This document shows positions 33,466 through 40,615 of a DNA stretch of 40,633 bases, piece by piece (within the stretch, counting starts at the first letter, position 1; every line of letters starts with the position of its first letter). Location: positions 1-40,633 of the IMG/VR virus record IMGVR_UViG_3300028590_000046; one strand, given 5' to 3'. This DNA is from a virus. The notes below the pieces were generated by a model. The model was not told the origin of the DNA and made no database searches. It was given only the letters and a program-made list of their open reading frames with translations. The translations under genes were made by a program, and so were the position numbers.

Positions 33466-33900
33466 ATGGGCCTCGATCCCTCCATCCTCCACGCGAAGAA
33501 CATCGCGAGCCGCCTTTCGCCTCAGGATCGCAAAGCGGCCGGCGTAATGACCGCGGACGAATCGCGCCGCCAAGGCATTCTCCGCAGCGAAAAAGACCTG
33601 CACCGCGAAGTTCGCGGACTGCTAAACCTGCGCGGCATCCCGTTTTGCGAGGCGCGCATGGACCGCAAGAGTTCGATCACGGTCGGCTGGCCAGACATCA
33701 CGTTTGCCGTCGATGGGACGCCTGTTGCCTGGGAGCTGAAATTTCTCGGCTCGCTTTCGCCCGACCAGGCGCGCGTCAAGGCCGACATGGAGCGCCATGG
33801 CTGGCGGTATCGCGTCATTCGCAACTTGCTCGAGGCGCGGGAGCATTTGCGGGAGCTGAACACCAAAGCTCACGGATCGCTGCCGGAGGAAAAGCTATGA
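33466..33900 (+). CDS. VRR-NUC nuclease
   Basis: 144 aa. The PD-(D/E)XK core of the family is visible: GIPFCEARMDRKSSITVGWP, D-I-T, then VAWELKFLGSLSPDQ with E-x-K. The C-terminal half pairs with R-V-I-R-N. Phage members of this family act as resolvase-like or structure-specific nucleases. Ends ELNTKAHGSLPEEKL, a possible degenerate copy of the tag element. Overlaps the next gene by 4 nt. Confidence 0.85.
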   Translation: MGLDPSILHAKNIASRLSPQDRKAAGVMTADESRRQGILRSEKDLHREVRGLLNLRGIPFCEARMDRKSSITVGWPDITFAVDGTPVAWELKFLGSLSPDQARVKADMERHGWRYRVIRNLLEAREHLRELNTKAHGSLPEEKL

Positions 33901-34274
33901 AGAAAAGCGGTAAGAAAACGCCAGCAAGCGGAAGGAAATCGCGGCAGCGATTTCGTGGAGCGCCTTGTTCGGCATGGGATCGATTCCAATCAGCCATCAA
34001 AACTGTCATCCGTAATCTCGGAGGGACTCGGCAATTCCTGCTCGCCTCCGGCTATGTCCCGTCAGAGTGGCTCGGCTGCAAACCGGGCTTCTGGGTGTCG
34101 CCCCACAATCGGAACATCATGTGGCGGGCAAATGATGCCGTCCAAGATCAATTCACACGCTTCCGCTGGCACGGCCGCGCCGAAGCTGCAAAGGCGAAAT
34201 ATATGCCGAACACTGATTATGCGAACCCGGTTCGTCTATCGAAATCGGCAACCCGCGAAGAGTCAGGCGGTTAG
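33897..34274 (+). CDS. Basic protein with NTD-tag end
   Basis: 125 aa from ATG 33897. The N-terminus is very basic (MKKSGKKTPASGRKSRQRFR). The middle has WLGCKPGFWVSPHNRNIMW. The last 25 residues (PNTDYANPVRLSKS and on) are encoded by a repeat element that occurs again at 39819. Function unknown. Confidence 0.5.
   Translation: MKKSGKKTPASGRKSRQRFRGAPCSAWDRFQSAIKTVIRNLGGTRQFLLASGYVPSEWLGCKPGFWVSPHNRNIMWRANDAVQDQFTRFRWHGRAEAAKAKYMPNTDYANPVRLSKSATREESGG
34208..34244 (+). repeat. Tag-element f (GAACACTGATTA hairpin)
   Basis: 37 bp, GAACACTGATTA at the left and CTATCGAAA at the right, 30 of 37 positions identical to 39819-39855. Between them CGAAC-CCG-GTTCG forms a hairpin. It encodes PNTDYANPVRLSK at the end of a gene. 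Confidence 0.65.
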
Positions 34275-34278
34275 AAAA

Positions 34279-34470
34279 ATGACACCCAAAATCTCAATCC
34301 GTCTCGTTCTCTACACGGATCTTGGTCCGGCTGGCTGGAGACTTGAGCGCGAAAGGCCGCTGCCAGTCGAGCGCTTCGACTTCGACGACACAGAGCAAGG
34401 GCGCGCGGAGGCCGAGAAGGCGCGGGAGGCATTGCAAGGGTATCTGGAGCGGAACTTTTTGAAGAAGTGA
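34279..34470 (+). CDS. Small protein
   Basis: 63 aa from ATG 34279, MTPKISIRLVLYTDLGPAGW followed by an acidic helical tail. It sits 4 nt after one gene and 4 nt before the next in the same operon. No family recognised. Confidence 0.5.
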   Translation: MTPKISIRLVLYTDLGPAGWRLERERPLPVERFDFDDTEQGRAEAEKAREALQGYLERNFLKK

Positions 34471-34474
34471 ATTT

Positions 34475-35251
34475 ATGGCTGGTGATTGGATAAAAATGCG
34501 ATCGAACATCAAGGACGACCCTGACGTTGTCTTGATTGCCGGAAAACTTTCAACTGATGAATTTTCTGTAATCGGCCGGCTGCATGCCGTGTGGGCGTGG
34601 CTGGATCAACATTCTGCTGATGGAATCTCCGTCCGCACGACTTCCGCTTACCTCGACCGCCTCACGGCCTGTCCTGGTTTCGCCGAGGCCCTGCGCGCGG
34701 TTGGGTGGCTGGACGGGCGCGATGGCTCGCTCACCTTCCCAAATTTCGAAAAGCATAATGGAGAGACGGCTAAAGCTCGAGCGCTCGCCAAAAACCGAAT
34801 GCAGAAGCAAGAGCGTAACATAAGTTACGCAAGCAGCGTAAGATCCGTTACGCAAACAGCGTCACCAGAGAAGAGAAGAGAAGAGAAGAGTGTAGGAAGT
34901 GCCGCGCGCCCGGCCGGGATCGAGGAGGCTTTCGAGTTTTCGAAAGCCAAATCTTATCCCAACAAAGTCACTGAGCGATGGTTCAAATCCCGAGAGTCCA
35001 CCGGATGGGAAAAAGCCAATGGCGCGCCGATCCGGAACTGGCGCGCAGACCTTGACGTTTGGGTCATGGAGGAAATGCGGAAAAATCCCTCATCCTTTCC
35101 CAAGTCCGAACCCAAGGCAGAAAAACGCGCTGTAGACCCCGCAGCGTTCGCGGAATGGGCATCCCAGTTTGCGACGCCGCCCCAACTTTCGACGGCCAGC
35201 GAACGAGTCATTGAAAGATTCCTCCGCGAAACCGGAAAGGGGGCGGCATGA
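34475..35251 (+). CDS. Replication initiation protein (O-like)
   Basis: 258 aa. The N-terminal domain (MAGDWIKMRSNIKDDPDVV; VIGRLHAVWAWLDQHSADG) is the winged-helix type common to phage replication proteins. A variable linker around residues 110-140 is encoded by iteron-like DNA and a purine tract. The C-terminal part (EEAFEFSKAKSYPNKVTERW) is a helicase-loader-like domain. ATGA overlap with dnaB supports the role: bind the origin and load the helicase. Confidence 0.75.
   Translation: MAGDWIKMRSNIKDDPDVVLIAGKLSTDEFSVIGRLHAVWAWLDQHSADGISVRTTSAYLDRLTACPGFAEALRAVGWLDGRDGSLTFPNFEKHNGETAKARALAKNRMQKQERNISYASSVRSVTQTASPEKRREEKSVGSAARPAGIEEAFEFSKAKSYPNKVTERWFKSRESTGWEKANGAPIRNWRADLDVWVMEEMRKNPSSFPKSEPKAEKRAVDPAAFAEWASQFATPPQLSTASERVIERFLRETGKGAA
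34813..34890. other. Probable replication origin: iterons and purine tract
   Basis: GCGTAAC in alternating orientation at 34813, 34824, 34836, 34847 and 34859 (the third and fifth with one change), with start spacings 11, 12, 11, 12, about one helical turn. The first two form GCGTAACATAAGTTACGC. A pure AG tract of GAAGA repeats follows at 34867-34890. It lies inside the initiator gene, as in lambda. Confidence 0.65.
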
Positions 35252-36498
35252 TTCCGTCCGCTGTCGATGCCGAAAAAGGGCTCATTGGGTCAATCCTGAT
35301 CTCGCCGGCCCGCGTCCTGGATCTCTGCGCGGAAAAGCGATTGTCCCAGGAGTGGTTCACCCACCCGGCTCACCGCATCATTTTCCGATCTGCCCAGAGG
35401 ATGCAGGACGAGCGTAAGCCGATCGACCTGATTTCCATGACGCAGTTCCTTGAGGACGCGAAATGGTTGGCCGATGTCGGCGGAGCGGCCGGCGTGACAG
35501 ATCTGTTCACCTTCGTTCCCGTCGCCAGCAACGCGCCGTATTACATCGACTTGCTTTTTGAAAAGTTCCGGCTCAGGAGCGCAATCGAGGTTGCGGAGGA
35601 GATTGTTGCCGCCGCCAGAAATCCCGGTGCCGGAACGGATGCCGCGGAGGTCGCTCAATCCGGCCTGCTGAAAATCGCTGGGATGTCTGAGTCCGCGGCG
35701 ACCACCAAGCACATCAAGGACATCATCATGCGCCGCCTCGACTACTACGAGGAGATTGCCAAACGCGGCGCCAGGCTCGAGGGAATCCCAACCGGCATTG
35801 CGCCCCTAGATCGCGCCATTCGCGGAATGCGGCCCGGTAATGTGATTGTGATCGCCGCCCAGACCAAGGGCGGAAAAACAACACTCGCGCTCAATTTTGC
35901 TCTTTCTGCTGCTGAGAACAAAAACCCGGTTGGCATTTTCAGCCTGGAGATGAGCGAGGGAGAGTTGGCCGACGCGTTTCTTGCGTCGCAATCAGGCGTG
36001 GACATTTCGGCAACCAGTGATGAGGGCATTTCTGGCCGCGACCTTTCGCAGATCGTGCAGGCGGCCGGCCGAATTGCAGATCTTGATATTTTCGTCCGAG
36101 ACGAAAGTGTTTTATCTCCAGCTCAATTCCGATCTGCGGCCCGAAAGCTATGTGTCGAGCGCGGGTGCAAGCTCCTGATCGTGGATTACCTCCAGCTTAT
36201 GGAGCCGTCAGCCAGCGAGGACACCCGGGAACGCCAGGTTGCCAATTCCTCCCGAGTCATCAAGACGACCGCCGCAGAGCTTGGCGTCCCCGTGTTGGTT
36301 CTATCCCAGCTCAACGACCAGGGACGGTCCCGTGAGTCCCGCGCCATCGAGCAGGACGCCAGTATTTTCGCTGTTATTGAGGAGGACGAGGACGGCCACT
36401 GGATCAACCTTAAGCTGACCCGAGACTGTCGAGGCGGGCGCATTCCAATCACCTTCCGCAAGGAGGTCCGTCAGATCACAGAGAGAATTCCATCATGA
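35248..36498 (+). CDS. dnaB: Replicative DNA helicase (DnaB family)
   Basis: 416 aa. N-terminal DnaB domain (GLIGSILISPARVLDLCAEK), RecA-like core with Walker A QTKGGKTTLALNF (about 204-215), FSLEMSEGEL, Walker B LLIVDYLQLM (about 308), the Q/R motif LVLSQLND and the C-terminal arginine-rich segment (TRDCRGGRIPITFRK). A little shorter than bacterial DnaB, as in many phages. Overlaps the initiator gene upstream and the HNH gene downstream by 4 nt. Confidence 0.95.
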   Translation: MIPSAVDAEKGLIGSILISPARVLDLCAEKRLSQEWFTHPAHRIIFRSAQRMQDERKPIDLISMTQFLEDAKWLADVGGAAGVTDLFTFVPVASNAPYYIDLLFEKFRLRSAIEVAEEIVAAARNPGAGTDAAEVAQSGLLKIAGMSESAATTKHIKDIIMRRLDYYEEIAKRGARLEGIPTGIAPLDRAIRGMRPGNVIVIAAQTKGGKTTLALNFALSAAENKNPVGIFSLEMSEGELADAFLASQSGVDISATSDEGISGRDLSQIVQAAGRIADLDIFVRDESVLSPAQFRSAARKLCVERGCKLLIVDYLQLMEPSASEDTRERQVANSSRVIKTTAAELGVPVLVLSQLNDQGRSRESRAIEQDASIFAVIEEDEDGHWINLKLTRDCRGGRIPITFRKEVRQITERIPS

Positions 36499-36875
36499 TC
36501 ACATACTCAGACAAACTTGCTACGCCGGAATGGTTGGAGCGGCGCGAAAAGATCAAAGCGCGCGATGGTCATGCCTGCGTGTTATGCGGCGCCAAGAAAC
36601 CGCTTCACGTCCACCACTTGCGATATGTCCGCGGGAAAGAGCCTTGGGAATATCCGGACGAGGCGCTTGTGACGCTTTGCGCGCAGCACCATGCCGCCAT
36701 TCATGACGAGACGATGCACATTCAGGCTGAAAACGTCCTGTTGGCAGCGTTGCGGCGAGCAAAGATCAACTCACTTGAAATTATCGAGCTGACCGCCGTT
36801 TGCCTCCGGCATGAAACCGAATTTAGCAAACGCATCGAACGCGCGACAAAGCCAGAAATCATCAGCGCCAAATAA
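36495..36875 (+). CDS. HNH endonuclease
   Basis: 126 aa. A complete small HNH domain: CVLCGAKKPLHVHHLRYV, then YPDEALVTLCAQHHAAIHDE, with the two Cys-x2-Cys type pairs and the H-H...N/H core. No intron or intein is near it, so it is more likely a packaging or recombination nuclease than a homing one. ATGA overlap with the helicase. Confidence 0.85.
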   Translation: MITYSDKLATPEWLERREKIKARDGHACVLCGAKKPLHVHHLRYVRGKEPWEYPDEALVTLCAQHHAAIHDETMHIQAENVLLAALRRAKINSLEIIELTAVCLRHETEFSKRIERATKPEIISAK

Positions 36876-36877
36876 CC

Positions 36878-37030
36878 ATGACCACCACCGAAGAAACCCC
36901 GCCAACCGACCAGGAACGCGCGGAGACATACCGCAAGCTCGAAACCCTCAGCCGGCCGAATCGCTTTTTGCTGATGTTTGGGCGGGCTGCAATTTTGAAC
37001 ACCGAAGTGACTCACGGCGATAGCCGTTGA
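36878..37030 (+). CDS. Small protein with NTEV end
   Basis: 50 aa, ATG 36878 to TGA 37028-37030. MTTTEETPPTDQERAETYRK is followed by a helical part, and the last residues LNTEVTHGDSR come from tag element a. Function unknown. It is real by spacing (2 nt after the HNH stop). Confidence 0.5.
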   Translation: MTTTEETPPTDQERAETYRKLETLSRPNRFLLMFGRAAILNTEVTHGDSR

Positions 37031-37057
37031 GTCCACTGTCTGGTTCGAGGATTTTTT
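36997..37057 (+). repeat. Tag-element a
   Basis: GAACACCGAAGTG, then hairpin ACTCA-CGGC-GATA-GCCG-TTGAGT (one bulge), then TGGTTCGAGGATTTTTT leading straight into the next ATG. The left TTGAAC can pair with the right GTTCGA. It encodes LNTEVTHGDSR and the stop. Confidence 0.65.
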
Positions 37058-37531
37058 ATGGCGATACTCAATTACACAACTCAGATCAGTGCCGAGAAAA
37101 CGGTGACGGAAATCCAGTCGATGCTGGCTCGGGCAAAAGCTCAGGCGATCATGACGGAATACGACGCCGATGGCGTTCTAGCGGCTCTCAGCTTCCGAAT
37201 TATGACGGCGGCTGGCGTGATGACCTTCCGGCTCCCGGCGAACATCCAAAAAATCCACCAAGTGCTCGTGCGTGACAAGCGGATCACGCCGAAACTTCGG
37301 ACGCGCGAACAGGCCGCAAGGGTGGCGTGGCGGATCATGAAGGACTGGCTGGAGGCACAGCTTGCAATCGTGACGGCAGGAATGGTGGATCTCGAACAGG
37401 TCTTCCTCCCCTACGCACAGGGACCGGACGGGGTGACGCTCTACGAATCCCTGAAAGACCGGCGATTCCACGGGCTGGCGCTTCCTGATTCCTCGAACAC
37501 CGAAGTGGCCGGCGGCAGTCCGGCCCAATGA
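37058..37531 (+). CDS. Phage conserved protein with NTEV tag
   Basis: 157 aa. The core MAILNYTTQISAEKTVTEIQ, then DADGVLAALSFRIMTAAGVM and VAWRIMKDWLEAQLAIV matches a group of small phage proteins of unknown function. The last 11 residues (NTEVAGGSPAQ) come from tag element b and are the same as the end of the unrelated gene at 37823. GAGGA lies before the ATG. Confidence 0.7.
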   Translation: MAILNYTTQISAEKTVTEIQSMLARAKAQAIMTEYDADGVLAALSFRIMTAAGVMTFRLPANIQKIHQVLVRDKRITPKLRTREQAARVAWRIMKDWLEAQLAIVTAGMVDLEQVFLPYAQGPDGVTLYESLKDRRFHGLALPDSSNTEVAGGSPAQ

Positions 37532-37547
37532 CAGGTTCGAAGATTTT
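37488..37547 (+). repeat. Tag-element b
   Basis: ATTCCTCGAACACCGAAGTG then GGCCGG-CGGCAGT-CCGGCC hairpin, CAATGACAGGTTCGAAGATTTT. The outer TCGAAC and GTTCGA also pair. The stop codon lies inside it. The first 50 nt differ from element c at two positions only. Confidence 0.8.
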
Positions 37548-37826
37548 ATGATCGACTACCATAGAAACGACGATGATGGCCCGCTTGGAATCGGGATCGA
37601 AGGCAAGGAGCTGGTGATCCGGGTAGGACTCGGCAGGCTGAAATGGTGCCTACAAAACGACGACGGACCGATGCGCGGCTGCAAAATCCGAAGCAAGGTC
37701 GGGATGGGGAAAGACATCGCACGCGCTGCCATGAAAGATGATGAGCAAGGGCTGACCCCTGTGGCAAACTTTCTTGACGAGATGGCGAAGTCTGCCTCCG
37801 AAAACGGGAGCGAACATATTTTATGA
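37548..37826 (+). CDS. Small early protein
   Basis: 92 aa, ATG directly at the right end of tag element b. MIDYHRNDDDGPLGIGIEGK then a basic helical part. ATGA overlap with the next gene. No family recognised. It carries no tag of its own. Confidence 0.5.
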   Translation: MIDYHRNDDDGPLGIGIEGKELVIRVGLGRLKWCLQNDDGPMRGCKIRSKVGMGKDIARAAMKDDEQGLTPVANFLDEMAKSASENGSEHIL

Positions 37827-38122
37827 ACGCAAAAACTGCAATCCAGGAACTCGACTCGATGGCCTCGCAATTCATTGGGCACGAAAAAACAAACATCTTC
37901 GCGGAGATCGCTGGGGTGATGCGGAAGCAAGAAGAGGTGAGGCTGGCTGCTCTGAAAGCGGTCGGATCAGCTATCGACCGAATGGCGCTCATGCTGCCTC
38001 CAGATGACGACACATTCTTGGCGCACCGCATCTTGTCGACCAGTGAGCCGGACGGTATCCCCAAGGGAGAGGTCATCAATTCTTCGAACACCGAAGTGGC
38101 CGGCGGCAGTCCGGCCCAATGA
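37823..38122 (+). CDS. Small helical protein with NTEV tag
   Basis: 99 aa, helical (ASQFIGHEKTNIFAEIAGVM; RKQEEVRLAALKAVGSAI). Ends SNTEVAGGSPAQ from tag element c, identical to the end of the 37058 protein although the rest is unrelated. Overlaps the previous gene by 4 nt. Confidence 0.6.
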   Translation: MNAKTAIQELDSMASQFIGHEKTNIFAEIAGVMRKQEEVRLAALKAVGSAIDRMALMLPPDDDTFLAHRILSTSEPDGIPKGEVINSSNTEVAGGSPAQ

Positions 38123-38130
38123 CGGGTTCA
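38079..38130 (+). repeat. Tag-element c
   Basis: Near copy of element b over its first 50 nt (ATTCTTCGAACACCGAAGTG, hairpin GGCCGG-CGGCAGT-CCGGCC, CAATGACGGGTTC). The stop codon is in the same place. It is followed by a 48-nt gap and not directly by an ATG. Confidence 0.8.
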
Positions 38131-38177
38131 ATGGCGTTTGCCCCAAGATTTTTCAACCAACCAACCCAAAAAAACAC

Positions 38178-38612
38178 ATGAATAAGCAACAACGTGACTA
38201 CACCATCGACCGCATCGAAAGCGTCTCCAAAGGCAAAAAGTTCGAGTGCGAATGCGAAAAACCTTCACTCGCCAAACACATCCGGCGGGCAATCGCGGCA
38301 GGCGCGGCAAAGGTGAAATCCCCGAAGGAAATCACCAAGTTCTTCGAATCGAAGATCATGTCCGGCGAGAGCTATCGCTCCGACAGCGCCAGCATGGAGG
38401 ATCTGTTCGAAGAACCTCAGTCTTACAAGGACGCAATGGCGGAACTGGCTGCCGAACAGAAGAAGCACCAGGATGCCAACGACGAAGTGCAGCGGTTCGC
38501 GCAAAACCTCATTGACCGCGTCGAACTCGGCGAATTTGAGGACGGAAAAGAGCCGATCCGACTCATGGAGGCTTACGCACCGAAGGCACCTAAACCCGCG
38601 AAAGCCCGCTAA
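38178..38612 (+). CDS. Conserved helical protein
   Basis: 144 aa from ATG 38178. MNKQQRDYTIDRIESVSKGK then acidic-basic helices (PQSYKDAMAELAAEQKKHQD). The shape is like phage proteins of unknown role in the late-early region. Ends with a P/K/A-rich tail. Confidence 0.55.
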   Translation: MNKQQRDYTIDRIESVSKGKKFECECEKPSLAKHIRRAIAAGAAKVKSPKEITKFFESKIMSGESYRSDSASMEDLFEEPQSYKDAMAELAAEQKKHQDANDEVQRFAQNLIDRVELGEFEDGKEPIRLMEAYAPKAPKPAKAR

Positions 38613-38625
38613 AAAATGTCGGCTG

Positions 38626-38684
38626 CAATGGACTCCCCGCCTGCCCTTCGCCGACTCGGGCCGCGCACGGCGGGGAGTCCATTG
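38626..38684. repeat. 16-bp perfect inverted repeat (large hairpin)
   Basis: CAATGGACTCCCCGCC and its exact complement flank 27 nt. On RNA this gives a very stable stem without a U tract. It fills most of the gap after the 38178 gene. Confidence 0.75.
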
Positions 38685-38696
38685 AACGCATCAGAT

Positions 38697-38795
38697 GAGA
38701 AATCCCCGACCAAATAAAACGACCATGGAAATATTCACTCCGCCCCCAACAATAGACACCACCGAAGGAACTGACTCGCCGGTCGGGGATTTCTC
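38697..38795. repeat. 15-bp inverted repeat around a start codon
   Basis: GAGAAATCCCCGACC (38697-38711) and its exact complement (38781-38795) enclose 69 nt with the ATG of the next gene, so RNA folding would place the start in the loop. Confidence 0.65.
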
Positions 38796-39030
38796 TCCAT
38801 CGCCGGGTTCGGAATTTGAATCAGCGCTCGCAGAGGCAATGCAGGACGTGTGGAATGATCATTGCGCCGATACTGGATGTTTCCCGACATGCTTTGAGCT
38901 TCACGGGCCAAGGACATCGCGCCTCGCTGCGGACTTCCATGGATCACACTTCGTGTCCGAAATCGTAAAACTGCTTCGCCACAGGGGATATATTCCGAAC
39001 ACTGAGACCAGCCGTGAGGCCGGAAAGTAA
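38725..39030 (+). CDS. Small protein with NTET end
   Basis: 101 aa from ATG 38725; an in-frame ATG at 38695 lies in the left arm of the inverted repeat. It starts with a disordered P/T/D-rich part and then has WNDHCADTGCFPTCFELHG with three cysteines. Ends PNTETSREAGK from tag element d. Function unknown. Confidence 0.5.
   Translation: MEIFTPPPTIDTTEGTDSPVGDFSPSPGSEFESALAEAMQDVWNDHCADTGCFPTCFELHGPRTSRLAADFHGSHFVSEIVKLLRHRGYIPNTETSREAGK
38997..39026 (+). repeat. Tag-element d
   Basis: GAACACTGAGA, then hairpin CCAGCC-GTGA-GGCCGG with one mismatch and a GNRA-type loop. It encodes NTETSREAGK. Confidence 0.5.
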
Positions 39031-39034
39031 ATCT

Positions 39035-39541
39035 ATGGAAAACCAAAATGCCGCGCAGCCCGGCCCATCGGCTGCATCGATTGGTTCGCTGCCTCCTTAC
39101 CCTCCGTTGCCCCCAGGTTTCAGCCGATGGGTTTATCGCGGTGTCATGTGGGCTTCGGGCCGCGCTGTTGTCGTCACCTCCTTCGACGTAACGCAAGATA
39201 TAGAGTGGGACCCGGTCGCCGTTTTCGAAACCGAGGGACAAGAAAACACTCATTACATCGAAGCGGTTATCGATCACGATTGGATCTGCAAATGCGCGGA
39301 GTGCCGTCCCGTTCCGGCAACTGATGCGAATGTCGTATCTGTTCGCCGCAAGATGCTGATCCGAGCCGAGCGTGGGCTTGCCAAATATGGCGTCACCACG
39401 GAACGGAACGACCTGGACACCCTTCAGTGGCTACAGCACGCGCAGGATGAGGCCATGGATCTGGCTGTCTATCTTGAGCGGCTGATGGCCGACCTGCGCC
39501 GAAAAATGGAAGCTTCAGTGAACGAGAAAGGTCAGCGATGA
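39035..39541 (+). CDS. Protein with MazG-like C-terminal region
   Basis: 168 aa from ATG 39035. The N-terminal half has a P-rich start and a CKCAEC motif. The C-terminal half (RAERGLAKYGVTTERNDLDT; LQWLQHAQDEAMDLAVYLER) resembles the short all-alpha NTP pyrophosphohydrolase-like segment found in many phage proteins. Overlaps the next gene by 4 nt. Confidence 0.55.
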   Translation: MENQNAAQPGPSAASIGSLPPYPPLPPGFSRWVYRGVMWASGRAVVVTSFDVTQDIEWDPVAVFETEGQENTHYIEAVIDHDWICKCAECRPVPATDANVVSVRRKMLIRAERGLAKYGVTTERNDLDTLQWLQHAQDEAMDLAVYLERLMADLRRKMEASVNEKGQR

Positions 39542-39831
39542 GCGCCACAGAAACCCCACCTATTGCGAATGACGCCGCCAGCGCTCATTCGCTGGACCGC
39601 ATGGTTCTGCGTTGGACGCCCGAACAACGCGAGCGCGCATGGGCAATCGTGAACGACATCGCCGAGGACATAGACAACGGCGAGTCGCGTGCGGAACTGC
39701 GGCAAGCTCTGGCCATCTACGCCGACCATCTTTGCGATGCCCTCCAAGCCAAGGCCGATGAACGGTCGGTGAAAATGATGGAGGCCATCGAGAAACTCGA
39801 CGCGCTGCTGAAGACGCAGAACACTGATTAA
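39538..39831 (+). CDS. Small helical protein with NTD end
   Basis: 97 aa, mostly helical and acidic. WTPEQRERAWAIVNDIAEDI is a clear amphipathic helix. It ends KTQNTD, where the stop lies inside tag element e. ATGA overlap with the previous gene. Confidence 0.5.
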   Translation: MSATETPPIANDAASAHSLDRMVLRWTPEQRERAWAIVNDIAEDIDNGESRAELRQALAIYADHLCDALQAKADERSVKMMEAIEKLDALLKTQNTD

Positions 39832-39855
39832 GCAACCTCCGTTAGCCTATCGAAA
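39819..39855 (+). repeat. Tag-element e
   Basis: 37 bp matching element f at 30 positions. The hairpin here is GCAAC-CTCC-GTTAGC with a bulged A, so the differences from f keep the stem. Stop codon TAA inside. Confidence 0.65.
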
Positions 39856-39872
39856 CGCGTATGTGACTGATT

Positions 39873-40424
39873 ATGAATGAAGAACAAGAAACCAACCCGA
39901 AGGAGGTGATTGAAATGCCGCAAAGACAATATCCGCGTGATGTAACCGCGCCAGTATTGACCAGCGGCGGCGAAGCGTCCGATCCGCTAGCCGCCGCGCA
40001 GAGGCCGACGCCGAGGACGGACAAATGGCAGAGTAATTGGGATGACACTCGGGAGGTGCTTTCCGCTGTTGAAGAAATGCAGAAGATGGAACGCGAACTC
40101 GCCGAGGCGAGGGAAAAGATCGCCGCCCAGGCCGAGCAGATCGAGCGGCTGCTTTCTCTTGTAAGAATGGCCTACGAATGGGGAGTGAATGGAGTTAAGG
40201 GATACGACGCCCGATATGCTCGTTCATTCCAAGATCATGCAGCCACAATACTGACCGAAGCCCTCGCTTCTCATCCCGCGCCGGAAGTGAGAGACAAATG
40301 CGATTGCGGTGAAAAAATCGCGTGGGACCCGGATGGTGTCGGAACATGCTACGGATGCGGTGGCCGATTTTTGCGCGCAGATAGCACCCAACCCGCCAAA
40401 ATCAGGGGCGCTGGAGGGCGGTAA
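39873..40424 (+). CDS. Coiled-coil and zinc-ribbon protein
   Basis: 183 aa. Residues 45-95 include PTPRTD and a coiled coil (MERELAEAREKIAAQAEQIE). The end has CDCG and CYGCGGRF, a C-x-C/C-x2-C zinc ribbon. The last rightward gene before the terminase region. Function unknown. Confidence 0.6.
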   Translation: MNEEQETNPKEVIEMPQRQYPRDVTAPVLTSGGEASDPLAAAQRPTPRTDKWQSNWDDTREVLSAVEEMQKMERELAEAREKIAAQAEQIERLLSLVRMAYEWGVNGVKGYDARYARSFQDHAATILTEALASHPAPEVRDKCDCGEKIAWDPDGVGTCYGCGGRFLRADSTQPAKIRGAGGR

Positions 40425-40548
40425 GGCGTCAGGGGTGGCGGAATGAGGAAAAACGCGCTGGCGGGGATTCTGGGCGCAAGGCGGGGCTGCTGAATGGCTC
40501 TGATAGGGGAGATTGTTAAGAGGGTTTCGCGGCGCCAAGTCAAGCTTA

Positions 40549-40564
40549 TTGCAAGTTCTTGCAA
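40549..40564. promoter_or_regulatory. TTGCAA palindrome, copy 7
   Basis: TTGCAA-GTTC-TTGCAA, spacer 4 instead of 5. If the genome is circular it lies 71 nt before the terminase gene, the first gene of the late half, in a 209-nt gap that otherwise shows no gene. Confidence 0.6.
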
Positions 40565-40615
40565 TACAACAAGTTGTTTTGCGCAACATGATGTCTAATG
40601 CAACTTAAGCAACAC

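Noticed and set aside
36495-36875. HNH gene as a homing endonuclease in an intron
   Set aside because: Both flanking genes are whole and overlap it by a few bases, so no intron is present.
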